A stretch of 35,102 nucleotides of DNA from an uncultured Collinsella sp. (GCA_900538305.1 UPXY01000018.1:1-35102), one strand, 5' to 3'; shown: positions 23,140-31,490, numbered from the stretch's first letter. The notes: generated by a model not told the origin, from the sequence alone. Numbers and translations are program-made.

Positions 23140-23878
23140 CAGCGCGCCGTGGCTCAACGAGAACGCCGCCGGGATCAATCTGCCGCTCTATCTTCGTATC
23201 AGGCGCATCATACGCGAGAAGATCAACAGCGGGGAATATACCCCCGGCGCCGCGATACCCTCGGAATCCGATCTCTCGCAGCAATACAACACGACGAAGC
23301 TCACCATACGCAATGCCATCGACGGCCTCATCGACGAGGGGCTGCTCTTCCGCGTGCAGGGCAAGGGCACATTCGTCACGCACGGCCTCAGCGCGAACAG
23401 CTCGTCGCACGGCCCCCGGGGCTTCCGTGCGAGTCAGGGCGATATGCGGCACCGTCCGAGCGTACGGGTGCTCGAGACCTCGATTCGGCCGGTGGGTGCA
23501 CACTATGCGCGGCTCTTCGACGTCTCCGCCGAAGGCGACCTCTACCAAGTTCGCCGCCTGAATTGCGTGGACGACGAGCCCTTCGCGATCGAGACCGCGC
23601 TCGTCCCCTGCGAGCTTTTCCCCGGCATCGAGACCGTGGACATCTCGCTGTTCAGCCTCTATGAGTTCTATGCCCTGCGCGGGCATGAGGTCGTGCGCGC
23701 CATTGAGGATCTTCAGGTGTGCGAACTCAAGCCGCGCGAGGCGCAGCTGCTACGCGGGAGTGTGGGCGATCCGGCGCTCGGGATCCGCTGCGTGAGTTAC
23801 GACGCTGCCGGGCGTGCGCTCGAGTACGTAACGTCGGTCGCGATCGGCGAGCACGCGCGCTATTCCGTATCGCAGTAG
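23123..23878 (+). CDS. GntR/HutC-family regulator (third)
   Basis: 251 residues. The HTH has PLYLRIRRIIREKINSGEYTPG, IPSESDLSQQYNTTKLTIRNAIDGL and VQGKGTFV at about 20-85. The UTRA domain (RPSVRVLETSIRPVG, GDLYQVRRLNCVDDEPFAIETALV) runs to the end. The ATG at 23123 lies inside the previous gntR and has a GGAGG-rich stretch upstream. Two overlapping gntR genes in one unit suggest a heteromeric or hierarchical control. It ends 201 bases before the epimerase-PTS operon, whose promoter carries a well-formed inverted operator pair, so it is the nearest candidate regulator. Confidence 0.9.
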   Translation: MAKGYSSAPWLNENAAGINLPLYLRIRRIIREKINSGEYTPGAAIPSESDLSQQYNTTKLTIRNAIDGLIDEGLLFRVQGKGTFVTHGLSANSSSHGPRGFRASQGDMRHRPSVRVLETSIRPVGAHYARLFDVSAEGDLYQVRRLNCVDDEPFAIETALVPCELFPGIETVDISLFSLYEFYALRGHEVVRAIEDLQVCELKPREAQLLRGSVGDPALGIRCVSYDAAGRALEYVTSVAIGEHARYSVSQ

Positions 23879-23938
23879 CGCTGCGCGCAGGACACGATGG
23901 TGGAAGAGGTGATGGGGTGTTATATACCGCTTATCGAC

Positions 23939-24042
23939 TTTTTCATACCACTTGGCGTGTTCCACACGTACCTGCGTTTCCGAGCGTTGCCGAAGGTTTA
24001 TGCTGATTCCTGTTTTGGTATGAAAAACGTCCGACTTATATA
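23939..24042 (+). promoter_or_regulatory. Operator pair and promoter of the epimerase-PTS operon
   Basis: TTTTTCATACCA (23939-23950) and its exact reverse complement TGGTATGAAAAA (24016-24027) lie 77 bases apart, about seven helical turns. The second overlaps a promoter TTGGTA (24015-24020), 16-base spacer, TATATA (24037-24042). The start codon is 38 bases further, after a GGGGAGGA binding site. This layout suggests repression by looping. Confidence 0.65.
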
Positions 24043-24079
24043 GAACGTACGAGTCGAAAATCGCGAAAGGGGAGGAACA

Positions 24080-24934
24080 ATGATCGGCGACAGCTGGCAT
24101 ATCGCGGCGATGAACTGCCATTACCGCTTCTTCTCCCTGGAATCGTTCTTCAAGGACGCGAGCGACGCTGGCTATCCGGCCGTCGAGGTGTGGTGTGGAC
24201 CCATGCACTTCGCGCTCGACTGGGCGCGCCACGACGACTCGCAGGTCCTCACCGAGCTTGCGAATCGCTACGGCGTGAAGATTATCGCCATCTGCCCCGA
24301 GCAGACGAACCCCAAGCCCGCGAACATGGCCTCGCGCGGCGAGGAAGCGCAGGAGCGCACCTTCGCCACGTTCAAGAACGTCATCGACATCGCACGCGAT
24401 ACGCAGGCGGGAAAGATCGTCGTCACGAGTGGCTGGGGCTATCTCGACGAGCCGCGCGAAGACGCTTGGGAGCGGAGTGTGCAGATGCTCCGCAGGGTCG
24501 TCTCCTACGCGGCGGAGCAGGGCGTCACGCCCGCCATCGAGGCGCTCCAGTGCGACGAGACGAACCTTGTACGCTCGGCTGAAGAGCTCGAGCAGCTGCT
24601 CGACGATGTCCACGACGAGCACCTGGCCGTCTGTCTCGACCTCGGCGCCGCCTGGCGCGCGGGTGACTCCATCGATGGGTACTTCAAGCGCTTCGGCGAG
24701 CGCGTGCAGCACCTTCACTTCTCGGACATCGGTGCCGAAAGCCATCTCGCGTGGGGCGACGGCTCCCGCGACATGGCGGCAGACCTCGCTGCGCTCGAGC
24801 GCGGCGGCTATACCGGTCCCATAAGCTTCGAGATCGTCAACTCGCGTTATCACACCGATCCAGCTACTGCCCTCGTGCAGTCGGCTCGGCAGTACGAAAA
24901 GGCTCTCGACACGGTAAAGGAGGTGTACCAATGA
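24080..24934 (+). CDS. Sugar-phosphate isomerase/epimerase, FrlC-like TIM barrel
   Basis: 284 residues of the xylose-isomerase-like (AP endonuclease family 2) TIM barrel. Metal ligands typical for FrlC and related 3-epimerases are visible: Glu in TPAIEALQCDETN, Asp in LAVCLDLGAAW, His in HLHFSDIGAESHLAWGDG, and Glu in ISFEIVNSRYH. In the frl pathway FrlC interconverts psicoselysine and fructoselysine. GGGGAGGA precedes the ATG. It is first in an operon with PTS IIA, whose start codon overlaps its stop by four bases, so it acts on the imported sugar. The substrate is inferred from context. Confidence 0.88.
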   Translation: MIGDSWHIAAMNCHYRFFSLESFFKDASDAGYPAVEVWCGPMHFALDWARHDDSQVLTELANRYGVKIIAICPEQTNPKPANMASRGEEAQERTFATFKNVIDIARDTQAGKIVVTSGWGYLDEPREDAWERSVQMLRRVVSYAAEQGVTPAIEALQCDETNLVRSAEELEQLLDDVHDEHLAVCLDLGAAWRAGDSIDGYFKRFGERVQHLHFSDIGAESHLAWGDGSRDMAADLAALERGGYTGPISFEIVNSRYHTDPATALVQSARQYEKALDTVKEVYQ

Positions 24935-25356
24935 GACACATGGTCATCGCATCGCATGCGCACTTCGCTGCCGGCATCTCCGAAGCGCTTTCCTTCCTGG
25001 GAGGCGGCGCGGGCGTCGACATCAAGGTCATCTGCGCATTCGTCGACGGGGCGAACGACATCGCCCAGGAGGTTGCGAACACGCTGGCCGAGATTCCCGC
25101 GGAGGACGAGGTGCTCGTCTGCACCGATATCTTCGGCGGGAGCGTGAACAACGAGTTCACGAACGTCCTTCAGCAGCGTGAGAACATCCACCTCGTGACG
25201 AACATGAACCTGCCGCTTCTGATCTCGCTTTTGTTCTCCATCAACGAGCCCGATCTGGCAGCAGCGATTCGCGTCGCCGTCTCGACCGACGAGGTGCGGC
25301 CGAAGTACTGCAACGATGAGCTGGCTGCGCTTAACGCGGACGACGAGGAATTCTAG
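24931..25356 (+). CDS. PTS mannose-family EIIA component
   Basis: 141-residue cytoplasmic phosphocarrier taking phosphate from HPr and giving it to IIB. The active His is H9 in VIASHAHFAAGI. The fold continues with DEVLVCTDIFGGSVNNEF and VTNMNLPLLISLL, characteristic of the Man (IIA-Man) family. It is a separate chain, not fused to IIB. The start overlaps the stop of the epimerase gene (ATGA), so expression is coupled. Confidence 0.94.
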   Translation: MRHMVIASHAHFAAGISEALSFLGGGAGVDIKVICAFVDGANDIAQEVANTLAEIPAEDEVLVCTDIFGGSVNNEFTNVLQQRENIHLVTNMNLPLLISLLFSINEPDLAAAIRVAVSTDEVRPKYCNDELAALNADDEEF

Positions 25357-25377
25357 TAACGGAAAAGGAGGGGAAAG

Positions 25378-25848
25378 ATGATTCTTCTAACGCGCGTCGA
25401 CCATCGCCTTCTACATGGACAGGTGGCGACCTCGTGGGTGGGTACGCTCGGTGCCGACTGCATCTTCTGCGTCGGTGACCACGTGGCGAACGATCCCGTG
25501 TGGAAGACCACGCTCAAGCTCGGCAAGCCCGCCGGCTGCAAGCTCGTGATCAAGGACATGGCGCATGCCATCGAGGCGATCAACAGCGGTGTGACCGACA
25601 AGTACAAGATGATCATCTGCGTGCAGTCCATCGCCGAAGCGAAGCAGCTCATCGACGGCTGTCCGCAGATCAAGAGTCTTAACCTCGGCAACACCAAGGA
25701 GTCCCCGACGACGAAGACCATCGCTCGTCAGGTGTTCCTCGAGCCCGAGGAGGAGGAAATCCTCCGCGAGCTCGGCTCTAGGGGCATCGAGGTCGAGATC
25801 CGCGGGCTCGCTGAAGAGCCCAAGGTGGACGCCCTCAAGCTCATCTAG
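25378..25848 (+). CDS. PTS mannose-family EIIB component
   Basis: 156 residues. The active-site His is H13 in the family motif RVDHRLLHGQVATSW. The rest matches IIB-Man (VGDHVANDPVWK, LNLGNTKESPTTKTI). Accepts phosphate from IIA and phosphorylates the sugar entering through IIC-IID. AAGGAGGGG precedes the ATG at 21 bases from the IIA stop. Confidence 0.95.
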   Translation: MILLTRVDHRLLHGQVATSWVGTLGADCIFCVGDHVANDPVWKTTLKLGKPAGCKLVIKDMAHAIEAINSGVTDKYKMIICVQSIAEAKQLIDGCPQIKSLNLGNTKESPTTKTIARQVFLEPEEEEILRELGSRGIEVEIRGLAEEPKVDALKLI

Positions 25849-25886
25849 GGTAATCGCCATGCTCCCATGTGATTGGAGGTAGACGC

Positions 25887-26657
25887 ATGCTTTTCGAGAG
25901 CATACTCTGCGCAGTACTGTACGTGTTCTTCAAATGCTTCGATTACCAGCTCGGTACGCTGTATGCGTTCCGTCCCATCGTGGTGTGCCCCGTCGTGGGC
26001 GCGTTCCTCGGTGACCTCAACACTGGCCTCGTTATGGGTGCCAGCATCGAGGCGCTCTTCATGGGCTCCGTCTCCATCGGTGCCTACATTCCGCCGGATG
26101 CCACTTCGGCCGGCCTGCTCTGCACCGCCTACGCGATCCTGCTCGGTCTCGACACCGAGGCGGCCGTCGGCCTTGCCATGCCCATCGGTACGCTCGTTCT
26201 CGGCGTGGGCAACCTCGCCCAGATCGTGAGCAACTGGCTTACGAGCTTCATCCCCGGCATCGCGCTCAAGGGCGAGGGCTCGAAGCTCATGGCGCTCCAC
26301 TGGCTGCTCGGCCTCTGGCTTGCTCCCGTGTGGTTCGCCCTCATCTTCTGCGCCGTGTACTTCGGCTCCGGCGCTATCGACTGGCTTGTGAACGCCGTGC
26401 CCGCGTTCGTGCTCAGCGGCTTCGCCGCCGCCGCGAACATCCTGCCGGTCATGGGCTTTGCGATGCTTCTGCGCCTCATCTACCGCAAGGAGCTCCTGCC
26501 CTACCTGTTCCTGGGCTTCCTGCTCACCTCGTACATGGGCGTCTCGACGCTCGGCGTTGCGCTTATCGCCGTCATCATCGCCGTCCTGACGCTCGGCTTC
26601 TTGGATAAGAACCAGACCGTGGCACAGATTGAGGGGGCTGACGACGATGACTTCTAA
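25887..26657 (+). CDS. PTS mannose-family EIIC component
   Basis: 256-residue membrane component forming the sugar channel with IID. Features of IIC-Man: TLYAFRPIVVCPVVGAFLGD near the N-terminus, GASIEALFMGSVSIGAYIPPD with the conserved Glu, and several hydrophobic helices. The ATG at 25887 has GGAGGT upstream; a GTG at 25869 is in frame but lacks a site. Its 3' end overlaps IID by 11 bases. Confidence 0.95.
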   Translation: MLFESILCAVLYVFFKCFDYQLGTLYAFRPIVVCPVVGAFLGDLNTGLVMGASIEALFMGSVSIGAYIPPDATSAGLLCTAYAILLGLDTEAAVGLAMPIGTLVLGVGNLAQIVSNWLTSFIPGIALKGEGSKLMALHWLLGLWLAPVWFALIFCAVYFGSGAIDWLVNAVPAFVLSGFAAAANILPVMGFAMLLRLIYRKELLPYLFLGFLLTSYMGVSTLGVALIAVIIAVLTLGFLDKNQTVAQIEGADDDDF

Positions 26658-27501
26658 TGAGACCACGCAGGCTAGCGCCTACAAGACGGGCGAGTACGCC
26701 ATCACCAAGCAGGATCTCACCAAGGCTGCCCTTTCCGTCGGCGCACTCGGCATGGAATTCTCCTGGACCTATGCGAACCAGATGGGTCTTGCCTTCGGCA
26801 TGATGGTCAAGAAGATGCTCAAGAAGATCTATCATGACGATCCCGAGGGCTATGCGGCCGCGCTCGAGCGCCACACCGCGTTCTTCAACATCACGGTCTG
26901 CCTCGCTCCGTTCGTCGGCGGCATCGCGATGTCCATGGAGGAGCGCATCGCCAAGGGTGAGATGCCTCCTGAGTCCGTAAACGACATCAAGGCCGCCCTC
27001 ATGGGCCCGCTCTCCGGCATCGGTGACGCCGTCTTCCTGACCACCATCCGCGTGGTCGCCGCCGGCATCGCCATCTCGCTGGCCTCCCAGGGCAACGTGC
27101 TCGGCCCGATCATCTTCCTTTTGCTCTTCAACGTCCCGCAGTACATCCTGCGCGTGTGGGGCATCCACAAGGGTTACGAGATCGGCGTGAGCTTGCTCGA
27201 GACCGCCGAGCAGTCCGGCATCATGGACAAGGTCATTAAGGCTGCCGGCATCATCGGTATGATGGTCGTTGGTTCCATGACCTGCGGTATGTTCTGGGCG
27301 TCGCTCGCGGTTGAATTCGGCTCCGGCGAAGAGGTCACCACGCTCCAGAGCGTGCTCGACGGCATTATGCCCGGCATGCTCGGCCTCGCCTTCATGGGTC
27401 TGTACTACTTCCTCCTCAAGAAGAAGGTCTCTCCCATGATCCTCATCCTGGGCACCATGGTGCTCGGCGTGGTGGGCGTGTACTTCGGCATCCTCGCTTA
27501 G
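26647..27501 (+). CDS. PTS mannose-family EIID component
   Basis: 284-residue partner of IIC. Features of IID-Man: LTKAALSVGALGMEFSWTYA at the N-terminus, YAAALERHTAFFNITVCLAPFVGGIAMSMEE with the FFNT-like motif, LMGPLSGIGDAVF, and a hydrophobic C-terminus. The ATG at 26647 has GAGGGGG upstream and lies in the IIC 3' end. It is the last gene of the operon, closed by a strong terminator at 27519. Confidence 0.95.
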   Translation: MTSNETTQASAYKTGEYAITKQDLTKAALSVGALGMEFSWTYANQMGLAFGMMVKKMLKKIYHDDPEGYAAALERHTAFFNITVCLAPFVGGIAMSMEERIAKGEMPPESVNDIKAALMGPLSGIGDAVFLTTIRVVAAGIAISLASQGNVLGPIIFLLLFNVPQYILRVWGIHKGYEIGVSLLETAEQSGIMDKVIKAAGIIGMMVVGSMTCGMFWASLAVEFGSGEEVTTLQSVLDGIMPGMLGLAFMGLYYFLLKKKVSPMILILGTMVLGVVGVYFGILA

Positions 27502-27518
27502 TCGATACGTCCTCCTTC

Positions 27519-27549
27519 GGGGCAGCGGTTCTCCGCTGCCCCTTTTCTC
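27519..27549 (+). terminator. Rho-independent terminator of the PTS operon
   Basis: GGGGCAGCGG (27519-27528) pairs perfectly with CCGCTGCCCC (27533-27542), loop TTCT, followed by TTTTCTC. Textbook terminator 17 bases after the IID stop codon. Confidence 0.95.
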
Positions 27550-27563
27550 AATCCCGAAAGGGC

Positions 27564-27573
27564 ATAACGTTAT
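27564..27573. promoter_or_regulatory. TATAACGT-type operator upstream of the MFS gene
   Basis: ATAACGTTAT, the same ten-base palindromic core as at 18430-18439, lies 85 bases before the MFS start and overlaps a possible -10 TATAGT (27571-27576). It lies directly behind the PTS terminator, so it should control the next operon. Confidence 0.65.
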
Positions 27574-27657
27574 AGTACGTTCCATTTGATATCGATAGGA
27601 GTTCAGGTTCGCGTAGCCGGTGCGCGAGCAGCCGAACACGAGAACAGGGGTCGAGAG

Positions 27658-28917
27658 GTGGATAGCACAGCGAAAGACGAACGCATGGGCTCGCTCACGC
27701 AGAGTGAGAAGCGGCTCATCGCGCTTGAGTCCCTGCAGTGGTGCGCGGTGAACGCCGTGTACTTCCTGGGACTCATCGGCGCGGCGACCTACGAGCTCGG
27801 CGGCGACGCGTTTTTGGTCGCGGCGATCACGCTCGTGCGCAACCTCTGCAACTCGCTCGCGAATGCCGCGTCCGGCCCCGTGATCGACCGCATAGGACCG
27901 CGCAAGACGGCGCTCGTTACGCTCTTTGCCATGCTCGCGATGAGCGTCTTCATGGGGATCGTGCCGCCCTCGGTGCCCACGCTCATCTTCGCGGCGACCA
28001 TGATGGGTTTGGGCGGCGGCTCCATCAACACCTGCACGCGCACGTACCCGGTGTATCTCACGCGCGGTAGGGCGCAGCTCGCCCGGTTGAACGGCCTCAT
28101 GGTCTTCTACAGCAACATCGCCTATGCCGCAGGCCCCATCGCGGGCGGCGTGCTCGCGGGGTTCTTCCCCACGCGCGTCGTCTTCCTGTTCATGGCGGTG
28201 TGCCTCGTGGGCGCGATCCTTGTCACCTGGGACTGTCGCGAGACCGTGACGCCGGAGCGTGAGGACAGCGGTGAGCGGAAGGACGATAAGATCGGCATGG
28301 TTTCGGGCGTGATCGAGGGCGCGCGCATCACCATGCGCACGCACGATCTGCGCCTCATCTTCGTAAGCGGATTCCTGGGATTCTTCGCCTTCGGCGCCTT
28401 CGACTCGCTCGAGTCACTCTTCTACCGCGATGTGCTCGCCGTCGACGTGGTGTGGATGGGCATCTTGTCTGCCATATCCGGGTTCGGCATGGCGATCGGT
28501 TCGTATGCCTTCACGAAGATCCCGGAGCGCAAGATCGATATTCCGCTGCTGCTCGTCACGCTCACGTTCGTAGGCGTGGGATCGATGGTCTACGTGGGCA
28601 CGAACGTGCTCGCCATCGCCATCGTCGGCCAGTTCATCAACGGTCTCGCCTGGGGCTTCATGGAGCCCACCCAGGCGATTCTCGTGCAGGAGCGCACGCC
28701 CATGACACATATCGGCCGCGTGATGGGCTTCGTGAGGCTCGGCCTCAACAGCGCGGGCGTCGTGCCGCTCGCCGTGGCGCCGTTTCTGGCGGCTGCGTTC
28801 GGCGTGCAGGAGGTGCTCTTCGGCGCATCGTGCATCATCGCCCTCGTGGGAGCGAGCACGTATCTCATGAGGCGCGCGTCGATGAGGCGCGCCGCGCACG
28901 AGGAGGCTTCATGCTAG
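27658..28917 (+). CDS. Major facilitator superfamily transporter
   Basis: About 419 residues with some twelve predicted membrane helices. The MFS signature loop between helices 2 and 3 is GPVIDRIGPRKTALVTL. A large central loop (about residues 195-220, charged) separates the two halves. The GTG at 27658 is chosen for AGGGG seven bases upstream; an ATG at 27685 has no site. It heads the operon containing HAD, aldolase, SIS and kinase genes, so it likely imports the unphosphorylated substrate that the FrlD-like kinase then phosphorylates. This is inference from order. Confidence 0.9.
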   Translation: MDSTAKDERMGSLTQSEKRLIALESLQWCAVNAVYFLGLIGAATYELGGDAFLVAAITLVRNLCNSLANAASGPVIDRIGPRKTALVTLFAMLAMSVFMGIVPPSVPTLIFAATMMGLGGGSINTCTRTYPVYLTRGRAQLARLNGLMVFYSNIAYAAGPIAGGVLAGFFPTRVVFLFMAVCLVGAILVTWDCRETVTPEREDSGERKDDKIGMVSGVIEGARITMRTHDLRLIFVSGFLGFFAFGAFDSLESLFYRDVLAVDVVWMGILSAISGFGMAIGSYAFTKIPERKIDIPLLLVTLTFVGVGSMVYVGTNVLAIAIVGQFINGLAWGFMEPTQAILVQERTPMTHIGRVMGFVRLGLNSAGVVPLAVAPFLAAAFGVQEVLFGASCIIALVGASTYLMRRASMRRAAHEEASC

Positions 28918-28979
28918 GCGCCGTTGCCTCACCACGCGCGATGCTTCCCATCGCATGCAGAAAGGAGTAGCTAGTCGCT

Positions 28980-29651
28980 ATGAATCAGCTGGAAGCGGTC
29001 ATCTTCGACATGGATGGCGTGCTCGTCGATTCCGAGGCGGCGTATCGCCGCGTTCACGAGGCGTTCTTCGAGGCGCAGGGTGTCGAGGTCTCCTCCGAGG
29101 AGTTCGACATGCTTGCCGGTTCGTCGCGCAAGGTCGAGCGTCAGCTCTATTCCCAGTGGTGGGAGCGGTCGCTCGGCGAGAAGCTCGACGGCGAGGAGAT
29201 CGAGCGCCGCGAGGAGGTCTTTTGGGATCAGCATCCCATCAGCTACCGCGAGATTATGAACCCCGGCGTGCCCGAGACCCTCGAGGAGCTCAAGCGCCTG
29301 GGATACCGCTTGGCCGTCGCTTCGTCCTCGCCGCTCGAGCACATTGAGAAGGTTCTTGAGGAATGCGGCATCGCAGACTTCTTCGAGGCGGTGGAAAGCG
29401 GTGACGAGCTCACGCAGAGCAAGCCGAACCCCGAGATCTACCTGCTCACGTTAGGCAAACTCGGCCTTCCTGCCGAGGCGTGCTGCGCCGTTGAGGACTC
29501 CGACCCCGGCATTGAGGCCGCGCGGCGCGCCGGGCTCTACACGATCGCCAAGCGCGAGGAGCGCTTCGGGTTCACGCAGCGCGGAGCAGACATCATGGTG
29601 AACGAGATACCAGGCGTCATCGGCGCCGTCCTGGAGTACGCCCCCGCGTAA
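28980..29651 (+). CDS. HAD phosphatase, beta-phosphoglucomutase-like (1)
   Basis: 223 residues, HAD subfamily IA. Motif I is VIFDMDGVLVDSEAAY, motif II LAVASSSPLEHI, motif III Lys in QSKPNPEIYL, motif IV AVEDSDPGIEAARRAG. The helical cap is at about residues 16-90. It could be a phosphatase of a sugar phosphate or a sugar phosphomutase. Paralogous to the protein at 33619, sharing MNPGVPETL, LASSSP, SKPNPEIYL and the CCAVEDS region. AAAGGAG lies 12 bases ahead of the ATG, a little far. Between the MFS gene and the aldolase gene. Confidence 0.9.
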   Translation: MNQLEAVIFDMDGVLVDSEAAYRRVHEAFFEAQGVEVSSEEFDMLAGSSRKVERQLYSQWWERSLGEKLDGEEIERREEVFWDQHPISYREIMNPGVPETLEELKRLGYRLAVASSSPLEHIEKVLEECGIADFFEAVESGDELTQSKPNPEIYLLTLGKLGLPAEACCAVEDSDPGIEAARRAGLYTIAKREERFGFTQRGADIMVNEIPGVIGAVLEYAPA

Positions 29652-29700
29652 CCGTCGCCGTTGTCCTTCCCGTTCGCGGGATCCCGGCACGCGGGAACTT

Positions 29701-29768
29701 CGGGCATGAAATGGCAGGTGTTTCTAAGAAATGCTGTGGCTGCGCGCCATTTCCTGCCCGGATTTTAA
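29701..29768. repeat. Hairpin element, copy 1
   Basis: CGGGCATGAAATGGC (29701-29715) pairs with GCCATTTCCTGCCCG (29746-29760) at 14 of 15 positions, followed by GATTTTAAG. The right arm and its tail match copy 2 at 32444-32468 (CGCCAKTTCCTGCCCG then GATTTYAAG), and the loop shows similarity too, so the two are homologous. Copy 1 lies in the gap between the HAD and aldolase genes. Confidence 0.7.
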
Positions 29769-29822
29769 GTTGCCGGGACGAGGGCTGCACAAAGCAGACA
29801 TGGTTCGAAAGGAGATTGCATC

Positions 29823-30476
29823 ATGGGCATCAACAAGTACATCGACTATATCGACGATCCGAACGACACCTTCGACGAATACCTGGAGAAAGCGCGCCGC
29901 TATGGGTTCCGCTGCGTCTTCGCCGATCCCGAGACCTACGACCATGCGTGCGAGATGCTCGCGGGTACGGATATCATCGTCGCGGGTGCCATCGACTTCC
30001 CCGAGGGTGCGCTCACGCTCGAGGAGGAACTACCGGAATTCGAGCGCTATGCGCAGGCCGGGTTCACAGAGATCGACTATGTGCTGAATCAGCGCGCCGT
30101 GGATGAGCGCGACTTCGATGCCATTGAGCGCGAGATGTGCGGCGTGGCGGAGTTCTGCCGCGCGCATGGCATGCGGGACAAGGTCATCGTCGAGATGCCG
30201 AAGTTCGAGTCCGAGGCGGACAAGCGGCGTGTGTGCGAAATCGCCCTCAAGGCGCGCCCTGCGTTCCTCAAGACGTCTTCCGGCCGCCCCTATAAGGCGA
30301 CGCTCGAGGATGTTCGCATCATGGCCGAGGTGCTCGGCGACAAGGTGCAGGTGAAGGCCGCGGGCGGCATCCGCACGTATGAGCAGGCGAAAGCGTTCAT
30401 CGAGGCGGGTGCGAGCGCGCTCGGCGCAACGGCGGGCATCGCGATCGTCGAGGGGGAGCGTGCCGCCGAGGCGTAA
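29823..30476 (+). CDS. DeoC-like class I aldolase
   Basis: 217-residue TIM-barrel aldolase resembling deoxyribose-phosphate aldolase. The key residues are present: D85 in TEIDYVLN, the Schiff-base Lys K150 in AFLKTSSGR, and K178 in QVKAAGGIRTYEQA; the phosphate end is GASALGATAGIAIV. The GFPLGA motif of DERA appears as DFPEGA. It probably makes or breaks an aldol of a phosphorylated sugar. No nucleoside genes are near; its partners are a SIS deglycase and a FrlD-like kinase, so a sugar of the island is the likely substrate. AAAGGAG lies eight bases ahead of the ATG. A true deoC may be elsewhere in the genome. Confidence 0.88.
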   Translation: MGINKYIDYIDDPNDTFDEYLEKARRYGFRCVFADPETYDHACEMLAGTDIIVAGAIDFPEGALTLEEELPEFERYAQAGFTEIDYVLNQRAVDERDFDAIEREMCGVAEFCRAHGMRDKVIVEMPKFESEADKRRVCEIALKARPAFLKTSSGRPYKATLEDVRIMAEVLGDKVQVKAAGGIRTYEQAKAFIEAGASALGATAGIAIVEGERAAEA

Positions 30477-30521
30477 AGAACCGACGCGACGAAGGTAGAT
30501 TGGCTTATGAAAGGGGACGTC

Positions 30522-31490
30522 ATGAAGCCGTTCAATCTCATCAAGGACATCATCGAGAAGCGTGGTGCGATCGAAGAGGTGTATTGGGTCGCCTGCGGCG
30601 GCTCGCTCATCGATCTGCTGCCGGCGCATATGCTGCTCGAGCGCGAGGCGAGGCACATCGTCTCGGGTGCATACACGGCTCGCGAGTTCTGCATCACCGC
30701 GCCGAAGCGCTTGGGCGAGCACAGCCTCGTGGTCGCGTGCAGCCATAGCGGCAACACGCCCGAGGTGCTCGATGCATGCCAGCTCGCTTGCGAGCGCGGG
30801 GCTGAGGTCGTCGCGCTTACCGACGGCGCGGAGTCCAAGATCGCACAGGGCGCGTGGACGTGCTGGGTGTATCCGTGGGGCACCGACGTTCCCGCCGGTG
30901 AGGTGCCTTCGGGCATCGCGCCGCTTCTTGCCGCCGAGCTGCTCGACCAGCAGGAGGGTTTCGCCGACCTTGCCGACCTCTACCAGGGCGTCGATATGAT
31001 GGACGAGGTGCTGTCCGCGGCGCGCAAGAAGGTGAACGCGGAGCTGGGGGAGCGCTTCGCGGCGCTTTGCCAGGAGCATCCCTTCCTCTACATTCTGGGA
31101 TCCGGCCCCAATTTCTGCCAGACCTACGGCTTCGCCATCTGCTCGCTCATGGAGATGCAGTGGCAGAGCTGCAGCTATATCCATTCGGGCGAGTACTTCC
31201 ACGGGCCGTTCGAGGTCACGGAGCCCGGTGTGTTCTACTTTTTGCAGATGGGCTCGAGCGAGTACCGCGCCATGGACGAGCGCGCGCTCGCATTCCTGAA
31301 CGACCACACCGACACCCTCATGGTGCTCGATGCCCTTGAGTACGGTATGGACAAGGTGCCAGCGAGTGTGCGCGCCTATCTCGACCCCGTGCTCTTCTAT
31401 GCCATGAACGTCGAGCTGCGCGCCGCGCGCGGCAAGGTGTTCGACCATGACCCGGACTTCCGCCGCTATATGGGAGTCGTCTCGTACTAA
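30522..31490 (+). CDS. SIS-domain deglycase, FrlB-like (3)
   Basis: 322 residues, two SIS domains. The first has VYWVACGGSLIDLLPAH and the phosphosugar loop VACSHSGNTPEVLDACQ. The second has YILGSGPNFCQTYGFAICSLMEMQW and HSGEYFHGPFEVTEPGVFYF, closely matching the SGEFRHGPLEIVEPG region of E. coli FrlB. The end, PDFRRYMGVVSY, mirrors its PDERRYYGGLVEY tail. Expected reaction: fructoselysine 6-phosphate (or a related glycated amine) to glucose 6-phosphate and amine. The ATG at 30522 has AAAGGGG upstream; another ATG lies five codons earlier. It is ten bases ahead of the kinase gene. Confidence 0.9.
   Translation: MKPFNLIKDIIEKRGAIEEVYWVACGGSLIDLLPAHMLLEREARHIVSGAYTAREFCITAPKRLGEHSLVVACSHSGNTPEVLDACQLACERGAEVVALTDGAESKIAQGAWTCWVYPWGTDVPAGEVPSGIAPLLAAELLDQQEGFADLADLYQGVDMMDEVLSAARKKVNAELGERFAALCQEHPFLYILGSGPNFCQTYGFAICSLMEMQWQSCSYIHSGEYFHGPFEVTEPGVFYFLQMGSSEYRAMDERALAFLNDHTDTLMVLDALEYGMDKVPASVRAYLDPVLFYAMNVELRAARGKVFDHDPDFRRYMGVVSY

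Noticed and set aside
26575..28344. Minus-strand open frame of nearly 590 codons across PTS IID and the MFS gene
   Set aside because: Overlaps a terminator and two confident genes; composition (His, Asp, Arg) is that of an antisense shadow.
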